Assembly (NCBI RefSeq): GCF_030272615.1
Contig: NC_081410.1
Coordinates: 224,429,415 to 224,493,414, forward strand
Direction: 5' to 3'
Length of the DNA stretch: 64,000 nucleotides
From: Cryptomeria japonica
Taxonomy: Eukaryota; Streptophyta; Pinopsida; Cupressales; Cupressaceae
Position numbers and translations under genes: made by a program. The notes under the pieces are model-generated. The model made no database searches. It was not told the origin of the DNA and saw nothing but the letters and a program-made list of their open reading frames with translations. How positions within the stretch are numbered: the first letter of the stretch is position 1; each line of letters opens with the position of its first letter. Shown piece by piece: positions 55,654 through 64,000 of the stretch.

Positions 55654-56555
55654 ATGATGAAGAGGGAAGGTCCAAAGTTCAACAAGGGAAACTTTGGTAT
55701 ATGGAAGGATAGGATGAAGATATTCATCAAAAGCATGGGTGTTCAACACTGGAGTTATGTTGAAAATGTATATGTTGTTCCTACCGGTACTCTCACCGAT
55801 GACGAAAAGAGAGAGATACAAGAAAATGGGCAAGTCATGGAAGCCCTCATCAGTAGTCTTTCTGACATTGAGTTTATGATGTTTAGAACAAGGCAAATCC
55901 CAAAGAGGTATGGGATGCTCTTGAAAATATCTATGGTGGTGATGAGCATGTAAAACAGGCTAAGAAAGAGAGCCTGAGAGGAAAGTTTGAAGACATGTGG
56001 ATGGTTGAAGGAGAGACCATTCAGTAGTATGGAATAAGAATCCAAACAGTTGTTGGAGAAATAAAGAGTGCAGGTGGCAAAATAGAAGATTCCACTGTGG
56101 TAAGTAAAGTCCTGAGATCCTTGTTGTCGGTCTATGCAATAAGGGTTGCTTCTATTCAGGAGCTGAGATCAATAGACAAGTCTAAGGCATCCTTGGACTC
56201 CATCATATCCCAGTTGATAGCCTATGAGCTGAATAGTTTTGATGGTAGTGTTCAAAAGTCAGAATCAGCTTTTAAAGCTTCTGCTATACCATCTAGAAAA
56301 GGAAAAGAGGCTAGCACTAGTGGGGAACCCAATCAGAACAGAGAAATGAAGGATGAAGAGTTTCTGACAGAATTTGAAGCTCTTCTTGCTAGGAGATTTT
56401 CAAAAGGGACTGGTAAATACAAAGGTAAGCTTCCTTTGAAATGTTTCTCCTATAACTAGATAGGACATATTGCTATGAACTATCCTAATAGTGACAACAA
56501 GGACTAACTGGAAAGGTTCAAGAAATTCAAAGGAGGAAACCAGAGAAATTGTTTT
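55654..56555 (+). pseudogene. Element G gag
   Basis: The ATG at 55,654 (MMKREGPKFNKGNFGIWKDR) opens the UBN2-type capsid (MKIFIKSMGVQHWSYVENVY, EALISSLSDIEFMMFR). A frameshift near 55,900 and a TAG at about 56,025 follow. It then continues in another frame with IKSAGGKIEDSTVVSKVLRS and EEFLTEFEALLARRFSKG. The zinc knuckle has become CFSYN, stop, IGHIAMNYP: the second and last Cys are Tyr and a stop lies inside, so RNA binding is lost. Confidence 0.88.
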
Positions 56556-57983
56556 GTGGCAGTTGATGAAGGTGTCACAGATGAGGAATCAAAAGATGAA
56601 GAGAATGAAGACATTGTGTTCGTTGCTGTACAGGAAGATGTGGCAGACAAGAAGGCTCTTGGCTTTCGGTTTGATGATTCCAATGAGTGGATCATTGACA
56701 GTGGCTGTTCTCACCATATGATTGGTGACCAGAGCAAGTTTCTATCCTTAGAAGAGTATGATGGTGGTGTGGTTCACTTTGGCAATGATGCACCATGCAT
56801 GGTCAAAGGCAGAGGGTCCATCTCCTTGAATGGAAAGAGTAGTGCTAACAATGTGTATTGGGTTGATGGTCTCAGACACAACCTTCTAAGTGTTGCCCAG
56901 TTAAATGATAGTGGCCTCACTCTGCAACTCAAGAATGGAGTTTGCAGAATCAAAGGTGAAGATGGTAAATTGGTAGCCACCAGCATGCAGACTAAAGGTA
57001 ACCTATTTCATCTAAAGGTGAATATAAGTACATGTCTTATGGCTAAGATTGATGATAGCTGGATATGGCATAGGAGATTTTGCCATGTGAACTTTGATAA
57101 CATTGTAAAGGCTAGTAAGATCAAGGTAGTTAGAGGGTTGCCAGTGTTGAGAAAACTGGATAATACCTTGTGTAGAGAATGTCAATTGGGGAAAATGTCT
57201 TCCTCAACCTTTAAAGGTAAATCTTTCACTGCTGATAACTTGCTTGATCTTGTGCATACTGATTTATGTGGTCCTATGAAAACTAGAAGTGTGCAGGGTG
57301 ATGAGTACTTCATGATTCTCATTGATGACTGCTCAAGAATGATGTGGGTCACATTCTTGAAAGACAAATCTAAAGCTTTTGGGAAATTCAAAGCTTTCAG
57401 AGCATTAGTGGAGAAGGAAAGCGGTAAAAGGATCAAGTGTCTCAGAACTGATCAAGGAGGGGAATTCACTTCCAGTGAATTCAACAAGTACTGTGAAGAA
57501 CTTGGCATCAAGAGACAGTTGTCTGCCCATCGGACACCACAGCAGAATGGCCTAGCAGAGAGGAATAACTGGACTGTGGTTGAAGCAGCTAGAACAATGT
57601 TGATCCAAGGAAAGGTTGCTCACACCTTTTGGAGAGAAGCGGTGAGCACTGCAGTCTACACTACGAACCGGGTACTCATTAAAAAGGGTAAGGACAAAAT
57701 TCCTTATGAGTATTGGACCGGTAAGACACTTGTGGTTAACTACTTTAAGGTATTTGGTAGCAAATGTTACATCAAGAGGAGTGAACATCAGGGAAAATTT
57801 GAACCTAAATGTGATGAAGGAATATTTCTAGGATATTCCACCAAGAGTAAAGCTTTCAAGTGCTACAACAATAGGACTCAGAGAATTATGGAAAGCATCA
57901 ATATAAGAGTTGATGAATCCTCTGAGAAGACTGAGGAAGTCAGCAGTGAGCAAGTTGTAAATGAACCGATTGCAACCTTCTAG
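56556..57983 (+). pseudogene. Element G protease and integrase
   Basis: An open stretch of 475 codons. The protease has WIIDSGCSHHMIGDQSKF (about 56,688) and GRGSISLNGKSSANNVYWVD. The pre-integrase zinc domain shows WHRRFCHVNFDNI and CRECQLGK. The integrase core shows the catalytic triad: Asp in LVHTDLCGPMKTR, Asp in CLRTDQGGEFTSSEF and Glu in PQQNGLAERNNWT. The C-terminal part has YFKVFGSKCYIKRSE and DEGIFLGYSTKSKAFKCYN. Catalytic residues are all present. It ends at a TAG at 57,981 where the polyprotein should continue into reverse transcriptase. Confidence 0.93.
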
Positions 57984-58908
57984 GAACCAGTTGTCAGTCA
58001 ACCTAGTACCAGTAACAGTGTTCCTGAACCGGTGAATGTTGATACTGATGAAGATGAGGATGAAGAAGAAAAGAAAGAAGAACCAGTTAAGACCATTCCT
58101 CGGTATGTCAAGTTGAATCATGATCCCAAGTAGATCATAGGTGATAAGGATGCAGGAATCCTTACCAGAAGAAAGATCAGAGAAAACTCATGTATGATCT
58201 CTGAATTTGAGCCTAAGTCATTCAAAGAGGCTCATAAAGATGAAGACTGGATCAAGGCAATGGAAGAAGAACTTGACTAGATAGAGAAAAATGGTACATG
58301 GTCCTTGGTACCTAGACCAGAGTATAAAAATGTCATTGGCACCAAATGGGTGTTCATAAATAAGTAGAATGAGGATGGCACAGTGATTAGGAATAAGCCA
58401 GACTGGTATGCAAAGGATATGCTCAAGAAGAAGGTGAAGACTATGGGGAAACCTTTGCTCCTATAGCTAGATTGGAAGGAGTTCATATGCTTCTTGCATA
58501 TGCAGCTTTTAAGAGGTTCAAGGTATATCAAATGGATGTAAAATCTACATTCCTAAATGGTGTACTTGAAGAGGAGGTGTATATTGAGTAACCAGATGGG
58601 TTTGCCTATCTGAAGACAGTGACATGGTATATAGGCTACATAAAGAATTATATGGTCTAAAGCAAGCACCTAGGGCATGGTATGAGTGCCTACATTCCCA
58701 TCTTGTGAAGATTGGATTTGAGAGAACAAGTGAAGATAGCAATATCTACTTGAAGTCTGAAGGAGATCAGATTCTAATCTGTGAAGTTTTTGTTGATGAC
58801 ATCATCTTTGGTGGAGATGACAAGATGAGTCATGAGTTTGCTGATGAGATGAAGAAAGAGTTTGAGATGTCACTCATAGGGGAGATTAAGTTCTTCATTG
58901 TACTGTAG
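57984..58908 (+). pseudogene. Element G reverse transcriptase
   Basis: It begins with an acidic spacer (DTDEDEDEEEKKEE) and RYVKLNHDPK, with TAG stops at about 58,132, 58,278 and 58,365. The N-terminal polymerase part (WIKAMEEELD, NGTWSLVPRP, NVIGTKWVF) shifts frame near 58,400 and continues with [19 protein letters not shown]. After another shift near 58,610 it gives HKELYGLKQAPRAWYECL and the active-site motif VFVDDIIFGG (Asp pair at 58,795-58,800). A TAG lies at 58,906. Confidence 0.9.
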
Positions 58909-59745
58909 ATCCAGCAGATGAAAGATGGAATCTTCATCACTCAGTCCAAATTTGTCAAAGAGGTGTTGAAGACTTTTGGCATGGAAGATAGCAAACCGGT
59001 TGGTACACCGATGGTGACCGGTTGCAAATTGACAAAGGAGGATGATTCTGCAGTGGTTGATGAGAAGGAATACCGATCAATGATTAATAAGTTGCATTAT
59101 GTAGTGCATAGCAGACCGGATATTGCACATGCAGTTGGCATCACTGCAAGGTTCCAGAAGAGTCCAAGAGAATCTCACTTGAGTGCAGTCAAGTGGATTC
59201 TTAGGTATCTGAATGGAATAGTTGACTATGGATTGTGGTACCCATACAGTAATAATTTCAATCTGAAAGTATTCACAGATGCTGATTGGGCCGGTAATGT
59301 GGATGACTGGAAGAGCACAACCGGTGGTGTATTCTTTCTCGGTGGTAGACTGGTCTCATGGATGAGTAAAAAGCAGAGTTGCATCTCTCAGTCTACAGTG
59401 AAAGAAGAGCATGTTGCAGCTTTCATGAATTGCACTCAGACAATCTGGATGAAGCATGTACTGGAAGGCTTCAAGATCCTTGTATCTGAACTGGTAAGTA
59501 TATTCTATGATAACACAAGTGCTATCAATATATCAAAGAATTCGGTTTTACATTATAGAACCAAGCATTTTGAGCTTAAGTATCATTTCTTGAGGGAAAA
59601 GGTTTAGAATAAAGAGATTGCACTGGAGCATGTGTCCAGTAAGGAGTAGTTAGCAGACATATTCACCAAGCCTCTCCCAAAGACAACATTTGTGCATTTG
59701 AGAGGTGAATTAGGGGTATTGCCCCTTCAGGAGGTGAACTAAAAG
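58909..59745 (+). pseudogene. Element G RNase H and C-terminus
   Basis: In one frame from 58,918: GIFITQSKFVKEVLKTFGME, SKPVGTPMVTGCKLTKEDD, then the RNase H core with Asp in FTDADWAGNVDDWKSTTGG. In the next catalytic segment, SKKQSCISQSTVKEEHVAA, E-E stands in place of the usual E-A/S-E. FYDNTSAINISKN carries the next Asp. The end has FELKYHFLREKV, a TAG at 59,605, EHVSSKE, another TAG, and ADIFTKPLPKTTFVHLRGEL to a TAA near 59,740. Confidence 0.9.
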
Positions 59746-59973
59746 TTATTGGTCCACATCAATCAGGTATTGAAAAGACAAATCTTTGGTTGATTGGTGT
59801 GTTTATGGATGCTACTCCTCAGGGGGAGCAGCATGATGAAATAGTGATGATTGTACCTCCACTTTGGCATTATTGTCAAAGGGGGAGAAGGAGTGAAGCG
59901 AAAAGATATCTGTAGCAAATGGGGTGAAGATGTGAACCAAAGAAGATATCTTTTCTATATTGCCATCAATGCC
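59746..59973 (+). other. Element G 3' untranslated region with a second purine tract
   Basis: Noncoding. CAAAGGGGGAGAAGG (59,877-59,891) duplicates the look of the polypurine tract about 95 bases downstream. A third tract, AGGGGGAGCA, is at 59,821. Confidence 0.75.
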
Positions 59974-59985
59974 AAAGGGGGAGAT
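59974..59985 (+). other. Polypurine tract of element G
   Basis: AAAGGGGGAGAT directly before the 3' LTR. Confidence 0.92.
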
Positions 59986-61569
59986 TGTTGGCATTATGTG
60001 AATCGACATGAAGACATAATGATATTGTATGTTGTCATTAATGTCAATATGAGACACAGTGTGAACTGGCACATGTGATAAGTGAAGAGAGAGGAATCAG
60101 AATATGTGTGAACCGGTTTATATGCCAAAGTGAAGTAGCATATTTGTTCAAAATGAACTGGCATGAAGTTATGGGAACCGACACATGGAAGCACTGTATG
60201 ACTACCAGTTGGTAGGCAACTTCCACTTTGGGGTTTCCGGTTGGATTACCTCAAGTCTGTGTGACTCAATCGGTGATCTTTGTGTGATGAGTTAGCAATA
60301 TGATGGAGGACAGATCATGTTGCCATGTAAGCTCTGTGTGCATGAAGGATCTTGCATGAAGATGACTATTCCTATCTACCTCAGGAATGTGCGAAGTCTG
60401 TCAAACGGTGATAACGCGTGAAGGGTTGTCAGCCACCATGAAAATGGTGGATAATGGATGATGGAGAATGTCTTGAGATCGATTCAAGATTGTTGCATTT
60501 AATGCAGTATGATTCAACGGTCAGGATTGAACCATTTGAATTGCTTAACCTAACTGGTTTAGGGTTTAGGGTTTTTGCTACCGACCTGTATGTTTCTTAT
60601 AAGGTCAATGTTGGGTTTCTATCTGAGGTTGTTGGAAAAAGTTGTGAGTGTATCCAAGGAAAGTGATATGTGATTCTTGCCAGACCAAAGGAGAGAAGAG
60701 ATACCTGCAAAGTGAATGTGCAGAAGGAAAAGAGGAGCCTAAAATGGATCTGCATTAGCATTAAGTGTTGTTAACAGATCATTGTAATACCTGTTGATCT
60801 CTAACCACTTCAATAGTTGTAAAATCCCCTAACAGGGTAGCGTTAACTGGCTTGATTCAAAATCCCATAAATCGGGTGGTCTTAACTGGCTTGTTTCAAA
60901 TCCCTTAACTGGGTAACTCGAGGCTAATGAGTTCTGAGAAGCTAGAGAAGCTTAGGAGATCCTTTCAGCTATTGAGTTCTTAAAATCCTCTAACAAGGTG
61001 ACCCTACCGGGTTTAACCCTTAACTAGGTGATCCTTAACAGGATCGGTTCCTACCAGAACCTATTGTAATGTCCTTAACCGGACAAGGCTCCTAACAGAG
61101 CGGACTTCTAAAGAGTTCAAAAAGTAGCTTGTGGGTATTCATTCCCATCGTGGTTTTTCCCAGTTGGGTTTCCATGTGAAAAATATGTGTGTCATGTGTA
61201 ATGCTCTTGTCTTGTGATGCTCTGTTTTATCTATTAAGCACATGAAGGTTCTATGTTTTATGCCTGTCTATAAAACATATTGAACTCACTGTTGTGAAAA
61301 TTTGATGGTTAAGTTTACTAGTTTATGCATGAGAATATAATGATCTTGTGGTATTGAGCTAAGAGAAAAGCTTATTGAGTGACCGGTTCATGACTGATTG
61401 AGCTATACTGGATGTTACTAGCTGCACTCTGTTTTACCAGTATCCCTGTTTATCAATCATTTGGAGTATTTGTTGTCAAACTGGTTTTGGACTGTATTTG
61501 TGTTTGTACTGATTCACCCCCCCCCTCTTAGTACCAGTTTGGTACTAGTGGTTCATCATTGAGTTATCA
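59986..61569 (+). repeat. 3' LTR of element G
   Basis: 1584 bp, TGTTGGCATT to GAGTTATCA. It is closely similar to the 5' LTR, with the main differences in the first 220 bases (a missing duplication and an extra TGAAGTTATGGG-containing stretch). Confidence 0.93.
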
Positions 61570-61961
61570 ATTTTAGTTGTACAAACAATACAATTGAGTA
61601 TGAATCATTAGCACATGGCTTAGAATGGGCTAGGTAGAAAAAAGTTAAATGTTTACAAGTTTTTGGTGATAGTGAACTAGTTGTGAACCAACTAAGGAAT
61701 ATCCATGTTACCAAGAATGATGTTTTAAAAATGTACAAGCATAGAATTTGGGATTTAATTGAATATTTTGATGCATTTAATCTACTGTCCATTCCTAGAA
61801 GTCAAAATAAAGAAGCAGATAGGCTTGTTGCTTTAGGTGCTCAATTTAACATACCAAATGAGGTAGGAAATATTGATAGACAACAACATGTCAAAGTTGT
61901 AGTAAGACCCTCAGTTCCAGATAACACTGTTAATTGGCAAGTTTTTGACTCAGATGAGTAG
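61570..61961 (+). pseudogene. Element E additional archaeal-type RNase H, C-terminal part
   Basis: After one target copy is left out, codon phase is continuous with 53,995. The segment NNTIEYESLAHGLEWA has the catalytic Glu at 61,596-61,598. A TAG follows at about 61,632. VFGDSELVVNQLRN has the Asp at 61,668-61,670, and IPRSQNKEADRLVALG has the last Asp at 61,818-61,820. All four acidic residues of the RNase HI-type site are kept. The domain ends near 61,835 and is followed by a linker to the TAG at 61,959. Confidence 0.85.
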
Positions 61962-63041
61962 ATTAGTAATTTCCTAATTGAAAAAGTTGAGTTCTCTGCT
62001 AGAAATCAACGTAAGTTCAAAGATAAATATGAAAATCAGTTTCTCCAATTGAAAACTAACAAGTTGCCCAAGGGTCTGGTAACCCTTGAATCTATTTTTA
62101 ATACAGATGATCAGGTCAAGAAGGACAAAGGCAACAAGTTTGTGAAGGAAGAATATTATGAACCTGTTGAAATATTCAAGGACAAGCTACTAAAAATTGG
62201 CAAGGTATGTACCCCTGAAGAAAAACATGCTTTTGTAAAACTTTGTCAAGAATTCAATGACATATTTGCATGGAGGTATGAAGATTTGAAAGGATTTGAT
62301 CCTCATTTAGCTCAGCATACCATAGATTTGGTAGATAATGCAAAACCAATGAGGCAGAAACAAAGACCTCTTAATCCAAAATTAGAACATCTTATGAGGA
62401 CTGAGTTAAATAAGTTGATTGAAGGAAACATCATGTTTCCAATCAAGCACACATCCCGGGTGTCCAATCTAGTTCCCGTTAGGAAGAAGAATGGTGAACT
62501 AAGATTATGTGTTGATTTTAAAGATCTAAATAGAGCATCCCTGAAAAACCATTACCCGCTGCCCTCAATGGAGCAAATTTTATAGGTTGTATCAAGATCG
62601 GAGAGTTTCTCATTACTAGACGGTTATTCAGGATATAATCAAATTATGGTCAAAGAAGAAGACTAGTACAAAACAACATTTACCACCAAGTGGGGTACAA
62701 TGGCTTATAATAAAATGTCATTTGGACTGACCAATGCAGGGGCAACATTTCAGTGTGCAATGGATATGGCATTTTAAGGCCTGATTAACAAGTTTGTTTT
62801 GGTTTACCTAGATGATGTAACTATTTTTTCTAAAAAGGCTAATGAACATCTTGACCATCTCAGACAGGTATTTAAGAGATGCAAGGAATATGGAGTTTTA
62901 TTAAATCCCAAAAAGAGAATATTTGAAGTTCATGAAGGCAAGTTGTTGGAATATATTATTTCAAAGCATGAGATTTCAATAGATCTTGAGAGGATCACAA
63001 CCATACTTGCGTTGCCATTACCAACAAATAAGGGACTCTAA
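61962..63041 (+). pseudogene. Element E reverse transcriptase
   Basis: A helical linker (62,049-62,240) leads to FNDIFAWRYEDLKGFDPHL, the conserved segment before Gypsy reverse transcriptase. The polymerase follows: KQRPLNPKLEHLMRTELNKL, LVPVRKKNGELRLCVDFKDL (first Asp), NHYPLPSMEQIL, a TAG at 62,583, LLDGYSGYNQIMV, a TAG, KMSFGLTNAGATFQCAM, a TAA, and the active site VYLDDVTIFSKK (YLDD at 62,805-62,816). It continues to LNPKKRIFEVHEGK and ends at a TAA at about 63,039. All stops are point changes in one frame. Confidence 0.92.
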
Positions 63042-63755
63042 AGTTTCATAGGTAGGATTAACTTTATCAAAAATTTTATTCCTAATATTGCAGCATTGAT
63101 GCAGCCACTTACAACCATGCTTAAGAAAAACATTCCTTTTCAGTGGACTAAGGAAGGTAAGATCAATTTTGAAGAAATAAAGGAGGCAATTGCAATAACC
63201 CCTACTCTCATTAATCCTGATTTTAAGAAAGATTTTATTCTATATGCTTTTGGGAGTGAGGATACTATTTTTGCAATGTTGTGTCAGCAAAATGATGAAG
63301 GCTTAGAACAGCCAGTTGCTTTCTTTAGTCACATTTTGCATGATTATGAGACGAAATACTCATTTGTAGAAAAGCATGTGTTAGCAGTAATAAGAAGCCT
63401 TAAGAAATTTAGGTACATGCTTTCTAACAATAAAATTCAACTTATGGTTGCTCATCATACAATGAAAGAGTTTTTGCTTAGCAAAGACATAACTGACAAA
63501 AGGGCAAGTTGGATTACTAAGGCAATGGAATATGACATTTATATCAAGGTAACCAAGCTAGTTAGAGGCAAGGGTTTATGCGAACAACTTACTGGAAGCA
63601 CAAAAAATAGTAAAGAAGAGGAGAAACAAGTTGTAACGGTGCTAAAAAATAAAGAACAACCTGCTACCCCAGCTTTGTCAGTCACTTGGAATCAGCAAAT
63701 TGTCCATTATTTACAAACTAGTGACTGTCCGAAAGGCTTAGAGAGATCAAAATGA
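63042..63755 (+). pseudogene. Element E Gypsy-type RNase H
   Basis: After a TAA the frame gives the end of the reverse transcriptase connection (FIGRINFIKNFIPNIAALMQ, FQWTKEGKINFEEIKEAI) and the RNase H domain: FILYAFGSEDTIFAMLCQQ, where the usual first Asp of DASxxG is replaced, then PVAFFSHILHDYETKYSFVE and KHVLAVIRSLKKFRYMLSN. A second stretch (KASWITKAMEYDIYI-like, 63,500) leads toward integrase. E therefore has two RNase H domains, of which this one seems to have lost a key Asp. Confidence 0.87.
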
Positions 63756-64000
63756 AGGTATTTGGGCTACAAGATATTCCTAATTCTTTAATAGATGATA
63801 TTTTGTTCAAAAAATATTATAACGATGTTCTATTAAGATGGATTGAGCCAGATCAAATTGAAAAAGTTCTAAAAGAATTTCATGAAGGACCTACTGGAGG
63901 TCACTTTGCAGTGAGAACAATAGCTCTGAGAATTATGAGAGCTAGTTATTATTGGCCTGAAATATTTAAGGATTCTCACTCATGGGTGAAGAAATGTGAA
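63750..64000 (+). pseudogene. Element E integrase zinc domain, cut by the window end
   Basis: In a shifted frame from about 63,752: MKVFGLQDIPNSLIDDILFK, then WIEPDQIEKVLKEFHEGPTG and GHFAVRTIALRIMRASYYWP followed by WVKKCE at the window end. The H-x-x-x-x-x-H, YYWP and C spacing is that of the HHCC domain of Gypsy integrase. The catalytic core must lie to the right. Confidence 0.85.

Larger units (their letters stand above)
53996..61569 (+). mobile_element. Element G: full-length Ty1/Copia retrotransposon, broken
   Basis: G is 7574 bp, with LTRs at 53,996-55,584 (1589 bp) and 59,986-61,569 (1584 bp), a tRNA-Met primer site and a polypurine tract. It has gag, protease, integrase, reverse transcriptase and RNase H in Copia order and perfect ATTTT target duplications. 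About a dozen stops and a few frameshifts inactivate it. Its FVDDIIFGG polymerase motif and overall order resemble element C. It is inserted in the extra RNase H of element E. Confidence 0.95.
38048..64000 (+). mobile_element. Element E: Ty3/Gypsy element with extra RNase H, split by F and G
   Basis: E has a 5' LTR (38,048-43,263), a primer site (43,269 on), gag (43,433-43,749 and 51,474-52,900) and protease (53,189-53,683). An archaeal-type RNase H (53,882-53,995 and 61,570-61,830) is followed by reverse transcriptase (62,280-62,960), RNase H (63,096-63,600) and the start of integrase (63,750-64,000). The window ends before the 3' LTR. Element F interrupts gag and element G interrupts the extra RNase H. 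Many stops and several frameshifts show it is old. The protease to RNase H to reverse transcriptase order is unusual. Confidence 0.88.

Noticed and set aside
1-64000. Host genes, tRNA, rRNA or other structured RNA genes
   Set aside because: I looked for conserved protein domains outside the elements, tRNA-like A and B boxes with CCA-type arms, and rRNA stretches, and found none I could support by eye. A tRNA or profile scan would be needed to exclude them.

Overview
The window looks like intergenic DNA from a land plant with a very large, repeat-rich nuclear genome. A gymnosperm is my guess, at low confidence. I find no host gene, rRNA, tRNA or CRISPR array. Nearly all recognisable coding DNA belongs to LTR retrotransposons of the Ty1/Copia and Ty3/Gypsy superfamilies and to non-autonomous relatives. 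Most are broken by in-frame stops and frameshifts, and they are nested in one another.

Left part (1-28,330). Element A (minus, 343-5928) is cut at its 3' end by another element, whose 3' LTR occupies 1-342. A itself sits beside, and probably inside, an older broken reading frame (5929-6880). Element D, a Tat/Ogre-like Gypsy element on the minus strand (about 8271-28,330), carries two nested elements. Element B (plus, 9873-16,445, target duplication AATCT) splits its pol linker. Element C, a Copia element (minus, 21,016-27,728), splits its 5' leader. D keeps gag and protease but has lost reverse transcriptase onward.

Middle part (28,331-38,047). This is AT-rich and gene-poor. It holds two LTRs of one family in opposite orientation (29,957-31,058 and 33,288 to about 34,633), an unidentified broken reading frame with four 14-residue repeats (31,546-31,713), one further LTR with its polypurine tract (34,835-36,085) and an (AT)21 microsatellite.

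Right part (38,048-64,000). Element E is a Gypsy element on the plus strand with a long 5' LTR (about 5.2 kb) and gag, protease, an extra RNase H, reverse transcriptase, RNase H and the start of integrase. It is interrupted in gag by element F (43,750-51,473), a gag-only Copia relative with 2.35-2.38 kb LTRs. It is interrupted inside the extra RNase H by element G (53,996-61,569), a full-length but broken Copia element with perfect ATTTT target duplications.

Most noteworthy are two things. First, A and B form one family of non-autonomous LTR elements with no pol. They encode a coiled-coil protein with four tandem CCHC zinc knuckles and a second protein of about 1,090 codons that I cannot assign. 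Second, element E places an archaeal-type RNase H between protease and reverse transcriptase. C, F and G share the tRNA-Met-type primer site and a similar polypurine tract with A and B, so Copia enzymes are the plausible source of mobility for A, B and F. That link is inference.
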